This document shows positions 34,454 through 43,414 of a DNA stretch of 64,000 nucleotides, in pieces; the stretch's first letter is position 1; every line of letters begins with the position of its first letter. The position numbers were made by a program, and so were the translations under genes. The DNA is taken from NCBI GenBank assembly GCA_963751795.1, contig CAVVVI010000004.1, positions 868,001-932,000 on the forward strand, read 5' to 3'. The notes below the pieces were generated by a model. It made no database searches, had not been told where the DNA came from, and worked only from the letters and a program-made list of their open reading frames with translations. Source of the stretch: BOG-908 sp963751795 (lineage in GTDB: Bacteria > Pseudomonadota > Alphaproteobacteria > Acetobacterales > Acetobacteraceae).

Positions 34454-35701
34454 TCAGGCTTGGGGTGCGCTGGTGGGGTCGGCGGTGAACGTCTCGCGGT
34501 GGATCGGGCCGTCGGGGTGGGTGAGCGCCCAGTAGGAGACGTCCAGCCTGTCCGGCGCGGTATCGAGCAGGGCGAAGCCGTGTGTGTAGGCGCCGTCCAC
34601 CACATCGAGGTCGGTGGCCACGGCGAGCGCCGGCGGATTGTTGAGGCCGGCGAGGACGTCCCGCTCGGCCTGTCGCGGCACGGCGCCGTAGCCGATGTTG
34701 CGGCCGGCGGCGACGCCCTCATACGGCGCGTAAAGCGCCAGGCGATGTTCGTGGCCCCAGAACCAGGCGGTGATCGGGCCGGATCGGCTGAGGCGGGCGT
34801 GACTGGCCATCAGGTTGGGGTTGATCGGGCTGTGGCGCCCGGCGGGGCCGATCTGGCGATAGGCGGAGAAGGGCTGGTGGTGGCTGAGCAGGATCGTCTG
34901 GCCCGGGAAACCGGTGAGCTGGTGGGCGTGCCAGGCCTCCTCCTGCGGATCGAGAAGGGTGAGCGCGGCTGTCTCGTCGAACGGGTTGCGATCATTCAGG
35001 CCGGTGTCGGCGGCCAGGATCTGCCAGGACAGATCGGGGCTGCGCAGGCAGAAATAGCTGGCCGGCTGGCCGAGCGTATCGAGCAGGCCGTAATAGCCCT
35101 GGCCGCCGCTGTAGGTGTCGTGATTGCCGCACAGGGTGAAGACGGGCGTTGCGGGCAGCACGGCGCGCAGCGGGGTGAGGAAGTTGCGGGCGCATTCCTC
35201 GGGCGTGCCGGAATAGTAGATGTCGCCGAGGTGAATGACGCAATCGGGCTTCTGGGCGGCCATCAGGGCGGCCACGCGGCGCGCCTGATCGTTGCCGGTG
35301 CCCCAATCCGACAGCAGCGCGATGCGCAGGCTTGGCGCCGAGGCGGTCAGGACGAAATCAGTGAGTGCCGTGTGGCGGCGATAGGGGATGGGCAGGGCTT
35401 GGCCGGCGGGCAGGAAGCGGGCGGCGTAAGTGAGCAGGGTTTCGCCCCAGAGCGGATCGCACTCGGAATATTGCAGGCGGTCGTGCGCCGCGGTGACGCG
35501 CGCCGGATCGCCCGAGGCCACGGCGCGCAGATAGGCCAGGCCGAGGGCGGCGCAGGTGGTGCCGGGCGGCGGCGGTTGCGGCGCGGCGGCCACGATGTGG
35601 GCGGCGGCCGCGTGCAGCGCCGGATCGGGCTGGGCTGCAGCCGCGGATTGGAACAGCGAGAGAATAGGATCGCGCGCGGTGGGGAAGGACATGCCGGCCA
35701 T
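34454..35701 (-). CDS. Metallophosphoesterase, calcineurin-like
   Basis: A 415-residue protein. The catalytic half starts near residue 135. IALLSDWGTGNDQARR gives the first Asp, DCVIHLGDIYYSG the GD motif, FTLCGNHDTYSG the GNHD motif, TILLSHHQPFSAYR the His block and AWFWGHEHRLALYAPYE the GHEH block. All metal ligands are present. The N-terminal 130 residues have no known fold. The start at 35701 is the first Met after the rnhB stop. No signal peptide is visible, so it is probably cytoplasmic; substrate unknown. Confidence 0.85.
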   Translation of the reverse strand: MAGMSFPTARDPILSLFQSAAAAQPDPALHAAAAHIVAAAPQPPPPGTTCAALGLAYLRAVASGDPARVTAAHDRLQYSECDPLWGETLLTYAARFLPAGQALPIPYRRHTALTDFVLTASAPSLRIALLSDWGTGNDQARRVAALMAAQKPDCVIHLGDIYYSGTPEECARNFLTPLRAVLPATPVFTLCGNHDTYSGGQGYYGLLDTLGQPASYFCLRSPDLSWQILAADTGLNDRNPFDETAALTLLDPQEEAWHAHQLTGFPGQTILLSHHQPFSAYRQIGPAGRHSPINPNLMASHARLSRSGPITAWFWGHEHRLALYAPYEGVAAGRNIGYGAVPRQAERDVLAGLNNPPALAVATDLDVVDGAYTHGFALLDTAPDRLDVSYWALTHPDGPIHRETFTADPTSAPQA

Positions 35702-35738
35702 GTAGGCGCGGTGGGCGGCGTTGAGAACGCCGGGGAGC

Positions 35739-36362
35739 CTAAGCTTGCGCCGCGGCGGCTTCGCGCAGCAGCCGCACGGTGCCGAACGCGGCGCGGTGGT
35801 GCCGGGTGGGGCCGTGATGTTCCAGCGCGGTGCGGTGGGCGCAGGTGGCGTAGCCGGCGTTGCTGGCCCAGCCGTAATGCGGATGGCGGTCGTGCAGCCG
35901 CGCCATCGCGCGGTCGCGGGTGACCTTGGCGATGATGGAGGCGGCGGCGATCGACAGGCAGAGCGCATCGCCACCGACCACGCATTGCACGCGGCAGGTG
36001 AGCGGCGGCGCGCGGTTGCCGTCCACCAGCGCGATGTCGGGCGGCATCGGCAGGCGAAGCACGGCGCGGGCCATCGCCAGCATGGCGGCGTGCAGGATGT
36101 TGAGGCGGGCGATTTCGGCCACCGACGCGGCGGCCACCGCGATCTCGGCCGATGGCAGCGCGCGCAGGGCGGCATAGGCGGCCTGGAGCTGTGCCGCGGT
36201 GAGCTGCTTGGAATCGTCGAGCATGGCGGCGAGCGAGGCCGGGACGCCGGCGGTGAACACGACGGCCGCGGCCAGCACCGGGCCGGCGAGCGGGCCGCGG
36301 CCCACCTCGTCCACGCCGGCGACGCGGCCGCCGTGGCGGGACTCGTGGGAGTAATCGGGCAT
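35739..36362 (-). CDS. rnhB: Ribonuclease HII
   Basis: A 207-residue enzyme that removes ribonucleotides misincorporated into DNA and RNA primers. The acidic catalytic residues are visible in VAGVDEVGRGPLAGPV (Asp and Glu of the DEVGRG motif), IALVDGNRAPP and ASIIAKVTRDRAM. The length is normal and the sequence intact. It lies 37 bp upstream of the metallophosphoesterase on the same strand. Confidence 0.95.
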   Translation of the reverse strand: MPDYSHESRHGGRVAGVDEVGRGPLAGPVLAAAVVFTAGVPASLAAMLDDSKQLTAAQLQAAYAALRALPSAEIAVAAASVAEIARLNILHAAMLAMARAVLRLPMPPDIALVDGNRAPPLTCRVQCVVGGDALCLSIAAASIIAKVTRDRAMARLHDRHPHYGWASNAGYATCAHRTALEHHGPTRHHRAAFGTVRLLREAAAAQA

Positions 36363-36537
36363 GGCGCGAGGCTAGCGCGTTTGTGGGCCGGTGGCGCGGG
36401 CGTTGTGCGGCCGCGGCTGGCCACGCAGCGGCAACGTTGCGGATGACACCCTTACGTGAGCGTTTGCATCCGCCGGGCGAAGAGCCCGCGAGACAGGAGG
36501 TGCGGCCGGTTTGGCCGCGTCCTGAAGGAGTTGCACG

Positions 36538-37092
36538 ATGAAGTTCATTCAAGCCGGTTTTGCCGCACTGGTTCTGCTGGCCGCGGCGCCGGCAATGGCC
36601 GAGCACACCGTCCAGGTTGGCGGTGCGGCGATGTATCCGTCCAAGACGATCGTGGCCAATGCCAGCCAGAGCAAGGATCACACGACGCTGGTTGCCGCAG
36701 TGAAGGCGGCCGGGCTGGTCGATACGCTGAACGGGCCGGGCCCGTTCACGGTGTTCGCGCCGACCAACGAGGCATTCGCCGCACTGCCGGCCGGCACGGT
36801 GGACACGCTGCTGAAACCCGCCAACAAGCCGAAGCTGACGGCCGTGCTGACCTACCATGTGGTGCCGGGCAACCTGACCAGCGCCAAGCTGATGGCAATG
36901 ATCAAGGCCGGCGGCGGCACCGCCAAGCTGACGACCGTTCAGGGCGGCACGCTGACGGTGACCAAGGGCACCGGCAACATGCTGAACGTGGCTGATGCCG
37001 GCGGCAACGTCGCGATGGTGACGATCCCCAACGTGGTGCAGAGCAACGGCGTGATCTACGTGATCGACAAGGTGCTGATGCCGGCGGCGTAA
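36538..37092 (+). CDS. Fasciclin (FAS1) domain secreted protein
   Basis: A 184-residue exported protein. A signal peptide (KFIQAGFAALVLLAAAPAMA) precedes one FAS1 domain of about 140 residues with its diagnostic blocks FTVFAPTNEAFAALPAG, LTYHVVPGNL and NGVIYVIDKVLMP. FAS1 proteins mediate adhesion or bind small molecules in the envelope. A good GAAGGAG ribosome binding site lies 8-14 bp upstream, and a GCGGCC/GGCCGC hairpin sits just before it (36502-36518). This gene stands alone; expression may be stress-controlled but no promoter is certain. Confidence 0.88.
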   Translation: MKFIQAGFAALVLLAAAPAMAEHTVQVGGAAMYPSKTIVANASQSKDHTTLVAAVKAAGLVDTLNGPGPFTVFAPTNEAFAALPAGTVDTLLKPANKPKLTAVLTYHVVPGNLTSAKLMAMIKAGGGTAKLTTVQGGTLTVTKGTGNMLNVADAGGNVAMVTIPNVVQSNGVIYVIDKVLMPAA

Positions 37093-37133
37093 GGCCTGTT
37101 TGCCGAACGCATAGTCTGAAGCGGGGAGTTTTT

Positions 37134-37160
37134 GGCTCTTTCTTCGTTCAAAAAAGAGCC
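37134..37160. repeat. Dispersed T-tract hairpin repeat, copy 1
   Basis: GGCTCTTT ... AAAGAGCC hairpin preceded by gagttttt. It lies between the convergent fasciclin and GT61 genes, where it can act as a terminator. Related copies lie near 41.2 and 43.4 kb. The rest of 37161-37207 shows nothing. Confidence 0.65.
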
Positions 37161-37207
37161 GCCTCACCTGCTTTGCGCGCGACTGCGCCGTCGAGACGAC
37201 AACCGGC

Positions 37208-38140
37208 TCAAGGGTGAGAGCGCACGTCCGCGACGGTGGCCAGCGCGGCCAGCACCGCCTCCGGAGAGACTTCCGCATGGGGCAACGACTGTTGCACACG
37301 GACGTAAGTGTGGCCGCAATCCTCGGCGAGTTTCTTGAATACGTCGTTGAACACGCCCTCGCCCCTTTTGGGCGTGATCTCGATGACGGTTCCACCCGGC
37401 TCCATCCACAGGACGTTGACCAGCGCGGCGCCGTGCTGGGCAATGACCGTGCGGGCGCTGGCGAACAGGGCTACCTGGGCGGCGAAACCTTCCTGTTCCA
37501 GCTCGGCGTAGCGGACTGGCCGACCGGAGCGCTCGATGGCTTCCTTGATCGCCGGCATGTTGGGTATGGACCGTCGCAGGTTGGCGCTGGTTTTCACCTC
37601 GGCATCGGGCGATTGATAGAATTCGGGCGACACACCCCGGCCTATCATCAGCACACCATCGGCTTGCGGCACATCGCGCAGCGCGAGGCGGCTGAAGATT
37701 GCCTCGCGGAATCGCTGCAGCTTTGCCGCGTCGAAATCAGCAGGATCGTCGATCCCGTGAAGCGAGCGGCTGCGGCATCCGCTGGCCCGTATGGCCTGGC
37801 ATTCCGCCCTCGACGCGATCACCAGCTGGGGCATGCCCAGCGCCCGGATGTGGGCGTCCAGCGGCCCGCAGGTTTTGACGATCTGGCGCTGCGCCAACTC
37901 CTCCGGCGGCTGCAGAAGGATCGGCGCCAGGAAGCCGAGGATGAAATGGTAGTAGTGTTCGACGGAGCCGTGGCTCTGCTGGACTGCAAGCAGGATCGGT
38001 TCCCCCGCCGCTTCGGGCAGTGCATGCGCCGACGCGATCGGGCTGTTGTGTGGGAGTATGGGCGGCGGCGGCGGCTGGGTGGCGGGCTTGCCGGACCATG
38101 CGCGCCTGAGGCGGCCGAGCAGAGCTGAAAGTATCGTCAT
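37208..38140 (-). CDS. Glycosyltransferase family 61 protein
   Basis: A 310-residue soluble protein. The C-terminal DUF563/GT61 signature is clear: FAAQVALFASARTVIAQHGA, then ALVNVLWMEPGGTVIEITP. Upstream segments include VEHYYHFILGFLAPIL and a YQSPDAEVKTSANLRRS linker. Bacterial GT61 members act in capsule or exopolysaccharide synthesis. No other polysaccharide gene is adjacent, so the acceptor is unknown. Confidence 0.8.
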   Translation of the reverse strand: MTILSALLGRLRRAWSGKPATQPPPPPILPHNSPIASAHALPEAAGEPILLAVQQSHGSVEHYYHFILGFLAPILLQPPEELAQRQIVKTCGPLDAHIRALGMPQLVIASRAECQAIRASGCRSRSLHGIDDPADFDAAKLQRFREAIFSRLALRDVPQADGVLMIGRGVSPEFYQSPDAEVKTSANLRRSIPNMPAIKEAIERSGRPVRYAELEQEGFAAQVALFASARTVIAQHGAALVNVLWMEPGGTVIEITPKRGEGVFNDVFKKLAEDCGHTYVRVQQSLPHAEVSPEAVLAALATVADVRSHP

Positions 38141-38187
38141 GGCGTTTCGGTCCGATATGCTGGGTGGCGGGCGGCTGAACGCCCCGC

Positions 38188-39066
38188 CTACTCGGCCTCT
38201 AGCCTTGCCCGGGCCTCCGCCAGGCGGGCCTGTTCGGCTTCGGGCTGGGTGGGTTCTTTGAGTTCAAGGTCGTCCAGCGCTTCGATGATCGCTTCGGCGA
38301 CGATGAGATGAGCCAGTCGCTTGTTGTCGGCCGGGACGACGAACCACGGTGCGTGCGGCGTAGCGGTGGCCTCGATGGCGTGCTGGTAGGCGTCCATATA
38401 CGCGTCCCAGTGATCGCGTTCCTGCAGATCGGCGGCGCTGAACTTCCAGTTCTTGGCAGGTTCGTCCAGGCGGCTGAGAAACCGTCGCTTCTGCTCAGCG
38501 CGGCTGACGTTGAGGAAGATCTTGAGCACGATGGTGCCCTGGTGAGCGAGGTATCGCTCGAAGGCGGCAATATCCTCCAGCCGGTGGCGCCAGAACTTCC
38601 GGGCACGCAGCGGTTCGGGGATATGCGTGTGGTCCAGCATCTCTGGATGGACGCGGGTGATCAGCACGTCTTCGTAATGGCTGCGGTTGAAGATGGCGAT
38701 CTGGCCGGCCGCCGGCGCGTGGGAGTGAACGCGCCAGAGAAAGCCGTGGAGAAGGTCCTCCGGGCCGGGCTGCTTAAACGCGGTGACGACGACACCCTGC
38801 GGGTTCACGCCCGTCATCACGTGCTTGATCGTGCCGTCCTTGCCGGCCGCATCCATCGCCTGCAGCACCACGAGCATGGACCAGCTCTGCGCGGCATAGA
38901 GCCGCGTTTGCAGCGCCGCGAGGCGAGCTACGCCGTCCTGCAGCAGCGTATCGATATTGTCCAGATCGACATAGTTGCCGCCACGGTCGTCGGGGGCGTG
39001 GTCGGCCAGGTGGAACTCCGCACCGTCGGTGACGCGGTAGCGGTCCAGCAGCTTGCGGGTTTTCAT
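38188..39066 (-). CDS. ppk2: Polyphosphate kinase 2 family protein
   Basis: A 292-residue PPK2 that transfers phosphate between polyphosphate and nucleotides. Walker A is LQAMDAAGKDGTIKHV, the Walker B-like block is IAIFNRSHYEDVLITRVHPE, and the lid module holds DEPAKNWKFSAADLQER. The two Arg and Lys of the lid are preserved. The single-domain length fits class I. The charged tail (EQARLAEARARLEAE) is unstructured. Its ATG overlaps the stop of the SDR gene as ATGA, so the genes ohr-SDR-ppk2 form one minus-strand operon. Confidence 0.92.
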   Translation of the reverse strand: MKTRKLLDRYRVTDGAEFHLADHAPDDRGGNYVDLDNIDTLLQDGVARLAALQTRLYAAQSWSMLVVLQAMDAAGKDGTIKHVMTGVNPQGVVVTAFKQPGPEDLLHGFLWRVHSHAPAAGQIAIFNRSHYEDVLITRVHPEMLDHTHIPEPLRARKFWRHRLEDIAAFERYLAHQGTIVLKIFLNVSRAEQKRRFLSRLDEPAKNWKFSAADLQERDHWDAYMDAYQHAIEATATPHAPWFVVPADNKRLAHLIVAEAIIEALDDLELKEPTQPEAEQARLAEARARLEAE

Positions 39067-39839
39067 GATGGGCGGCGTTTGATGTTGAAGGGACCGTTGC
39101 CCTGGCAGGTCGGCATCATTTCGATGCGGTTGATATTCACGTGCGCGGGCAGATGCAGCACCCAGGCGACGGCCTCGGCGATGTCGGCCGCCGTCAGCGG
39201 CGTGGTGCCCTCATAGACGGCAGCAGCCTTGGAGGCGTCGCCACCGAAGCGGACCTCGCTGAATTCGGTGCCGCCGCACAGCCCTGGCTCGATATCGGTA
39301 ACGCGGACGCCGGTGCCGACCAGATCGGCCTTCAGGTTGAGCGTGAATTGGCGGACGAACGCTTTGGTAGCGCCGTACACGTGGCCGCCGGGATAGGGAT
39401 AGGTGCCCGCAATGCTGCCGAGGTTGACGATATGGCCACGGTTGCGCTCGACCATGCCGGGCAGCAGCGCGTGCGTCATGTGCAGCAGGCCGCTGACGTT
39501 GGTCTGCACCATGCGATCCCAGTCGGCGACGGCGGATTGCTGGGCCGGGGCGAGGCCCAGAGCGAGGCCGGCGTTGTTGACCAGCGCGTCCACCATCTTC
39601 CAGCTGCCCGGCAGGCTGGCCGGCAGCGCAGCCACGGCTGCCGCATCCGTCACGTCGAGCTGCAGCGGCAGCACGCGGTCGTCGAGTTCGGCGGCCAGCG
39701 CATCCAGCCGATCCTGCCGGCGGCCGGCCGCGATCACCCGCCAGCCCTGCGAGACCAGGCGGCGGGTGATGGCCGCGCCGAACCCGGCAGTGGCGCCGGT
39801 GACCAGCGCCGTGCCGGCAGCCTCGGAAGCAGCGCTCAC
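39063..39839 (-). CDS. Short-chain dehydrogenase/reductase
   Basis: A 258-residue SDR starting at GTG 39839, overlapping the ohr stop (GTGA). The NAD(P) fold is marked by TALVTGATAGFGAAITRRL (TGxxxGxG), LDVTD, NNAGLALGL, the catalytic Ser in LGSIAGTYPYPGG, and Y-x-x-x-K in VYGATKAFVRQF. An Arg after the first strand (AAGRRQDRLD) suggests NADP(H). It resembles YdfG-type 3-hydroxy acid dehydrogenases in the VEPGL-like DIEPGLCGGTEF block. The substrate is not determinable. Confidence 0.88.
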   Translation of the reverse strand: MSAASEAAGTALVTGATAGFGAAITRRLVSQGWRVIAAGRRQDRLDALAAELDDRVLPLQLDVTDAAAVAALPASLPGSWKMVDALVNNAGLALGLAPAQQSAVADWDRMVQTNVSGLLHMTHALLPGMVERNRGHIVNLGSIAGTYPYPGGHVYGATKAFVRQFTLNLKADLVGTGVRVTDIEPGLCGGTEFSEVRFGGDASKAAAVYEGTTPLTAADIAEAVAWVLHLPAHVNINRIEMMPTCQGNGPFNIKRRPS

Positions 39840-40233
39840 TGCAGCTCGATCTCGACGGGCACGTTGTTGCGGGTGGCTTTCGAGTAGGGGCACACCTCGT
39901 GGGCGCGGGCGACGAGGGATTCCGCCGTGGCGCGATCCACGCCGTCGATCTTCGGCTTCAGCTTCACGCTCAGGCTGTAATCGTTGTTGTTGATGTTGAG
40001 CGTCACTTCCGCGGTGACGTGGACCGCCTCTGGCTTGACCTTGCCAGCGCCGGCCACGGCCATGATCGCCGACCCGAAGCAGGCGGAGTACCCGGCGGCG
40101 AAGAGCTGCTCCGGATTGGTCGCCTCGCTCTTGCCGGCGCCGGGCATGGCCAGGTCGTGATGGAGCACGCCGTCGGAACTGTCCACGTGGCCGTTGCGGC
40201 CGGCCGTGGTGGTAGCGATTGCTGTGTAGGCCA
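39836..40233 (-). CDS. ohr: Organic hydroperoxide resistance protein Ohr
   Basis: A 132-residue OsmC/Ohr-family thiol peroxidase that reduces organic hydroperoxides using lipoyl thiols. The peroxidatic Cys is in FAAGYSACFGSAI and the resolving Cys in HEVCPYSKATRNNVPV. The N-terminal Arg region (TTTAGRNGHVDSSDG) is also conserved. A clear AGGAG ribosome binding site precedes the ATG at 40233. It is the first gene of ohr-SDR-ppk2. A MarR-type OhrR gene is not nearby. Confidence 0.93.
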
Positions 40234-40353
40234 TGGCGAACTCCTGGAGGAATGGAACGAGGGCGCGCGCGGCGGCCCCGAATGGCGGGCAAAACCTTGG
40301 CACCGAAGCGGCCTGCGGGATAGGGGAACACGCGATGGCCGCGCCGGTTCGGG

Positions 40354-41217
40354 CTAGGGGTTCAGGCGAACCGAGACGGGGCAGTGGTCCGACAGGCGGG
40401 ATTGCTGGGCAGGGTCGGTTTCCTGATACGTCTGCACACGCAGCGAGCCCGGGACCAGCCAGGCTGCCGCAGGCCCGCCGGCAAAGATGTGGTCGATGAA
40501 GGGTGCGCCGTCCCAGCACGGGTTGGCGTAGCCGGCGGTGACGCGCACAAGCGGCGCTTCGCGCGCCAGGGCGGTGCCCACTTCCTCCGGGGCGTCGAAC
40601 ACGCGGTTGAAATCGCCCATGACGAGGAACGCGGCACCCTCCTGCCGCCGTGCTGCCACCCAGGCGGCCAGCGGCGGGATCTGCCGGGCCAGCAGCGCGC
40701 ATTGCTGGCGTGTGGAGGTGGCCAGCGCGTCGGTCTGGCAGCCGGTTTTCAAATGCACGACCAGGATGCGCAGCTTGTGATTGCCGGGTAGCGTGACGGT
40801 AACGTCCAGCCCGTCGCGCAGGGGAAAATGCGCGGTGGCTTCCACGTCGAGCGCGGTCACATCCGGGTTGCGGATGATCGGCAGGTCGCGGCGCACGGCA
40901 ATGCCGACGCGCTGCGTAACCGGCTCGTCGATGGTGAGAAGCGTGTAGAGGGCGGGGTCGAAGACCGCGGCGGCGGCTTGCGGGCCGTCCACTTCCTGGA
41001 AGGCGACAATGTCAGCGTTAAGCTTGTGGGCGTAGCCGGCCAGGCGGGCGAAATCCTCGGCGTGGCGGGGATGGACATCGGATGGCAGATGCGCTTCGGC
41101 GCGGGTGCGGGTGGTGAGCCAGTTCAGGTTCCAGGTTGTTACTTTTACGGGGCTGGCTTGAGCGGCGAACGACCAGGCGAGGAAGGCAAGGACCTCTTTT
41201 TTGAAAAAAAGAGGCAA
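40354..41217 (-). CDS. Endonuclease/exonuclease/phosphatase family protein
   Basis: A protein of about 287 residues with the EEP fold. TTWNLNWLT is the first Asn block, VAFQEVDG carries the catalytic Glu, ILVVHLKTGC the His region, LVMGDFNRVFDAP the GDFN motif, and the end has IDHIFAGG and LSDHCPVSVRL. The catalytic set looks complete. The best start, TTG 41217, gives a signal peptide (VLAFLAWSFAAQA then SPVKV). It lies inside a dispersed hairpin repeat, and no ATG or GTG lies between the repeat and the mature region. Exported nuclease or phosphatase; substrate unknown. Confidence 0.8.
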   Translation of the reverse strand: MPLFFKKEVLAFLAWSFAAQASPVKVTTWNLNWLTTRTRAEAHLPSDVHPRHAEDFARLAGYAHKLNADIVAFQEVDGPQAAAAVFDPALYTLLTIDEPVTQRVGIAVRRDLPIIRNPDVTALDVEATAHFPLRDGLDVTVTLPGNHKLRILVVHLKTGCQTDALATSTRQQCALLARQIPPLAAWVAARRQEGAAFLVMGDFNRVFDAPEEVGTALAREAPLVRVTAGYANPCWDGAPFIDHIFAGGPAAAWLVPGSLRVQTYQETDPAQQSRLSDHCPVSVRLNP

Positions 41218-41306
41218 AAAAGTTTTACTTAGTTCGCGCGCGTGGGCCGGAGAAAGCCGCGACAGCCGAGACAAAAGTTTTTTGGTTCTTTTTTTCAAAA
41301 AAGAAC
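41193..41306. repeat. Dispersed T-tract hairpin repeat, copies 2 and 3 as an inverted pair
   Basis: Copy 2 (41193-41214) reads on the minus strand as ACTTTTTTGCCTC, then a hairpin CTCTTTTTTTC/AAAAAAGAG. Copy 3 (41285-41306) reads on the plus strand as AAAAGTTTTTTG, then GTTCTTTTTTTC/AAAAAAGAAC. They flank a GC-rich core with 'gcgacagccgagac'. Copy 3 contains the stop of the DUF2075 gene and copy 2 contains the inferred start of the EEP gene. Confidence 0.7.
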
Positions 41307-43307
41307 TGCTTGGCTTGCTTGCTTGGTCGCCTCAACGGGTAAGGGCGCCAAGGCACCGACCCCGCACGCGCCGAGATAGTCAGCGACCCCGTCCAGCTCA
41401 GCCGGGCTGCGCGTTGCATCGTCGGCGTCACCGCGCGGTACAAAGATGATTGTTTCGTAGCGCGCGCGGGTCAGCAGCACGCGATAGGTGTTGACCTGGT
41501 TGGCGATGGCTTCCGCACCGGTCGGCAGCGTCCAGCGGCTGCCGCGAAAGCTGCGCACGCGCCAGGCGGGTTGGTTGGGGGTGCGGATCAGGTCGCCGTC
41601 CCAGCACAGGCCGGCGTAATCCAGCTCCAGGCCCTGGCAGCTGAATTCGGTGGCAACGACCTCGAGGGCATCGGAGGCGCGCACGTCGGGCCAGCGGTCC
41701 AGAAACCAGCGGGCGACGGCCTTGGCGTCCATGTGGGGCAGCTCGGCGCCGAGGCCTTCCGCGCGCAGGCGGCGGGCGCCGGCGCTGGCGAGCAGGCCGC
41801 AACGGCGGCTGCCGCGGGCGGCGGCGCGGAGCCAGGCGCGCATGGCCGGCAGGCTGCGGGTGAGCATGAACGGGACGCCACCGGCCGCTTCGGCGAGGGC
41901 GGAGGCTGCATCGGCGCGGCCGGCGAGCACGTGATCGACCCAGGATGCGGCGGCGGTGCTGCGGATCTGCCGGATGGGCACCTGCAGGTGCAGCGGGGGC
42001 ACGACGGCAAGGTTGGGCAGCGGCCCGAGCTGCTGGCGCGGATCGGTGGCCGTCAGCAGGTCGGGCGCGGCGGCGACGCGCCAGCCGGGTGCGGCACGCA
42101 GGGCTTGGCCCCATTCGGCCAGCCCGCCCTCCCCGTCATGGATTTCCTGGCCGTGGCCGACCAGGCAGATGATGGCAGCGAAGCCCGGGTGGCGCGATAA
42201 AGCGGCGAGCAGATGGCCGGGCTCGCTGTTGGTGAGGCGGACGGGGCGGTCGCGGGTTTTGGCGATGGCGTGGGCGCGCGACCAGCAGCGCTGCGCCTCG
42301 TCGATCACCACGATCTGCTCGGCGGGTACCTCGCCGGTGGCGACGTGGTGATCGCGGAAGCGCGGCAACGCCTGGATGGCGCCTTCCATCTGCTGGCGCG
42401 CGGCGCGGGCATCGGCACCGCGCGCGATAGCGTCGCGCGCCAGGGCTTCGCGCAATACGTGGACCAAAGTGGGGTTGCCGGTGAGGAAGGTGGCGCGGGC
42501 GGCCTCCGGCGCGCCGAAGGCGGCGTTGAGACCGCAGAGCGTTTTGCCGGCGCCGGGGATGCCGGTGACGAACAGGATCAGGCGCGCGGCATCCGTACGG
42601 GCCTGGGCGATCTGGGCGAGGATGGCCGCCGTGGTGCGGCCGAGATTATCCGCGTCGGCCCGTGCGGCGGCGATCTCGGCCACGCCGTTGCGGGCGTAGA
42701 GCATGCAGGCAGCTTCGACGATGGTGGGCACCGGGCGGTAGGGTGCGGCGCACCAGGCGGCGGAATCGAGCGGTGTCGCGGGGTGCGGCGCCAGGGCGGC
42801 GAGCTGTGCCAGCGTGGTGCGCAGCGTGGCAGCGCTGGCGTCGATCACGCTGGCGACCGTACCCGTCAGCAGTAGCGGCAGCGTGCCGGACCCCGGCGGT
42901 GCGTCGGTGGCGATGAGCACCGGCACGATCGGGTGGGCGCGGCAGCCGGCCTGGAAGTCGGCCAGGTCGAGCGCGTAGTCTTCGGCCTGTTCGCGGTCGG
43001 CCGACGTGTGGGCGGTGGCACCGGCCTTGATCTCCAGCACGATGATGGCGGCCGGGGTGAGCAGGATGGCGTCGGCACGGCGGCCGAGGCGCAGCATCGG
43101 GTATTCCAGCAGCAGGTGCCAGGCGCCGGTATGCGGCTCGGGCGCCAGCGCGCTGCGCAGCAGGGCGATGGTGTCCTCCCAGGCGCGCAGCTGGGTGGCG
43201 TCACTGGTGCGGTGATGGCGGATCTGCGCCTCGGCCAGCGTGCCGGTGATGTTGGCCGCGGGCGTGTGCAGGAAGGTATCGACGCTGCCGGACCAGAAGG
43301 CGTGCAC
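41295..43307 (-). CDS. DUF2075 helicase with N-terminal PD-(D/E)xK-like nuclease region
   Basis: A 670-residue protein. The start at GTG 43307 (VHAFWSGSVDTFL) matches the family N-terminus. Residues about 60-110 hold RADAILLTPAAIIVLEIKAG, a restriction-type nuclease core. The helicase part follows, with Walker A in FVTGIPGAGKTLCGLNAAF, Walker B in IVVIDEAQRCWSRA and later motifs in VVATEFSCQGLELDYAG and NTYRVLLTRARYETIIF. This is the Schlafen-group-3-like DUF2075 helicase family. Nuclease-helicase fusions often act in phage defence or RNA/DNA repair; here the role is unproven. The last codons lie within a dispersed repeat. Confidence 0.85.
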   Translation of the reverse strand: MHAFWSGSVDTFLHTPAANITGTLAEAQIRHHRTSDATQLRAWEDTIALLRSALAPEPHTGAWHLLLEYPMLRLGRRADAILLTPAAIIVLEIKAGATAHTSADREQAEDYALDLADFQAGCRAHPIVPVLIATDAPPGSGTLPLLLTGTVASVIDASAATLRTTLAQLAALAPHPATPLDSAAWCAAPYRPVPTIVEAACMLYARNGVAEIAAARADADNLGRTTAAILAQIAQARTDAARLILFVTGIPGAGKTLCGLNAAFGAPEAARATFLTGNPTLVHVLREALARDAIARGADARAARQQMEGAIQALPRFRDHHVATGEVPAEQIVVIDEAQRCWSRAHAIAKTRDRPVRLTNSEPGHLLAALSRHPGFAAIICLVGHGQEIHDGEGGLAEWGQALRAAPGWRVAAAPDLLTATDPRQQLGPLPNLAVVPPLHLQVPIRQIRSTAAASWVDHVLAGRADAASALAEAAGGVPFMLTRSLPAMRAWLRAAARGSRRCGLLASAGARRLRAEGLGAELPHMDAKAVARWFLDRWPDVRASDALEVVATEFSCQGLELDYAGLCWDGDLIRTPNQPAWRVRSFRGSRWTLPTGAEAIANQVNTYRVLLTRARYETIIFVPRGDADDATRSPAELDGVADYLGACGVGALAPLPVEATKQASQAVLF

Positions 43308-43414
43308 GCGAGACTGTCCGTTCCTGCAACGAGTGCGCACAGGAGCATGAACTGTGCCCGCGCGCAACTCAGCCGGCTCACGCGCTCCCCGACCGCCTTG
43401 GGCGCGACAGCCGA

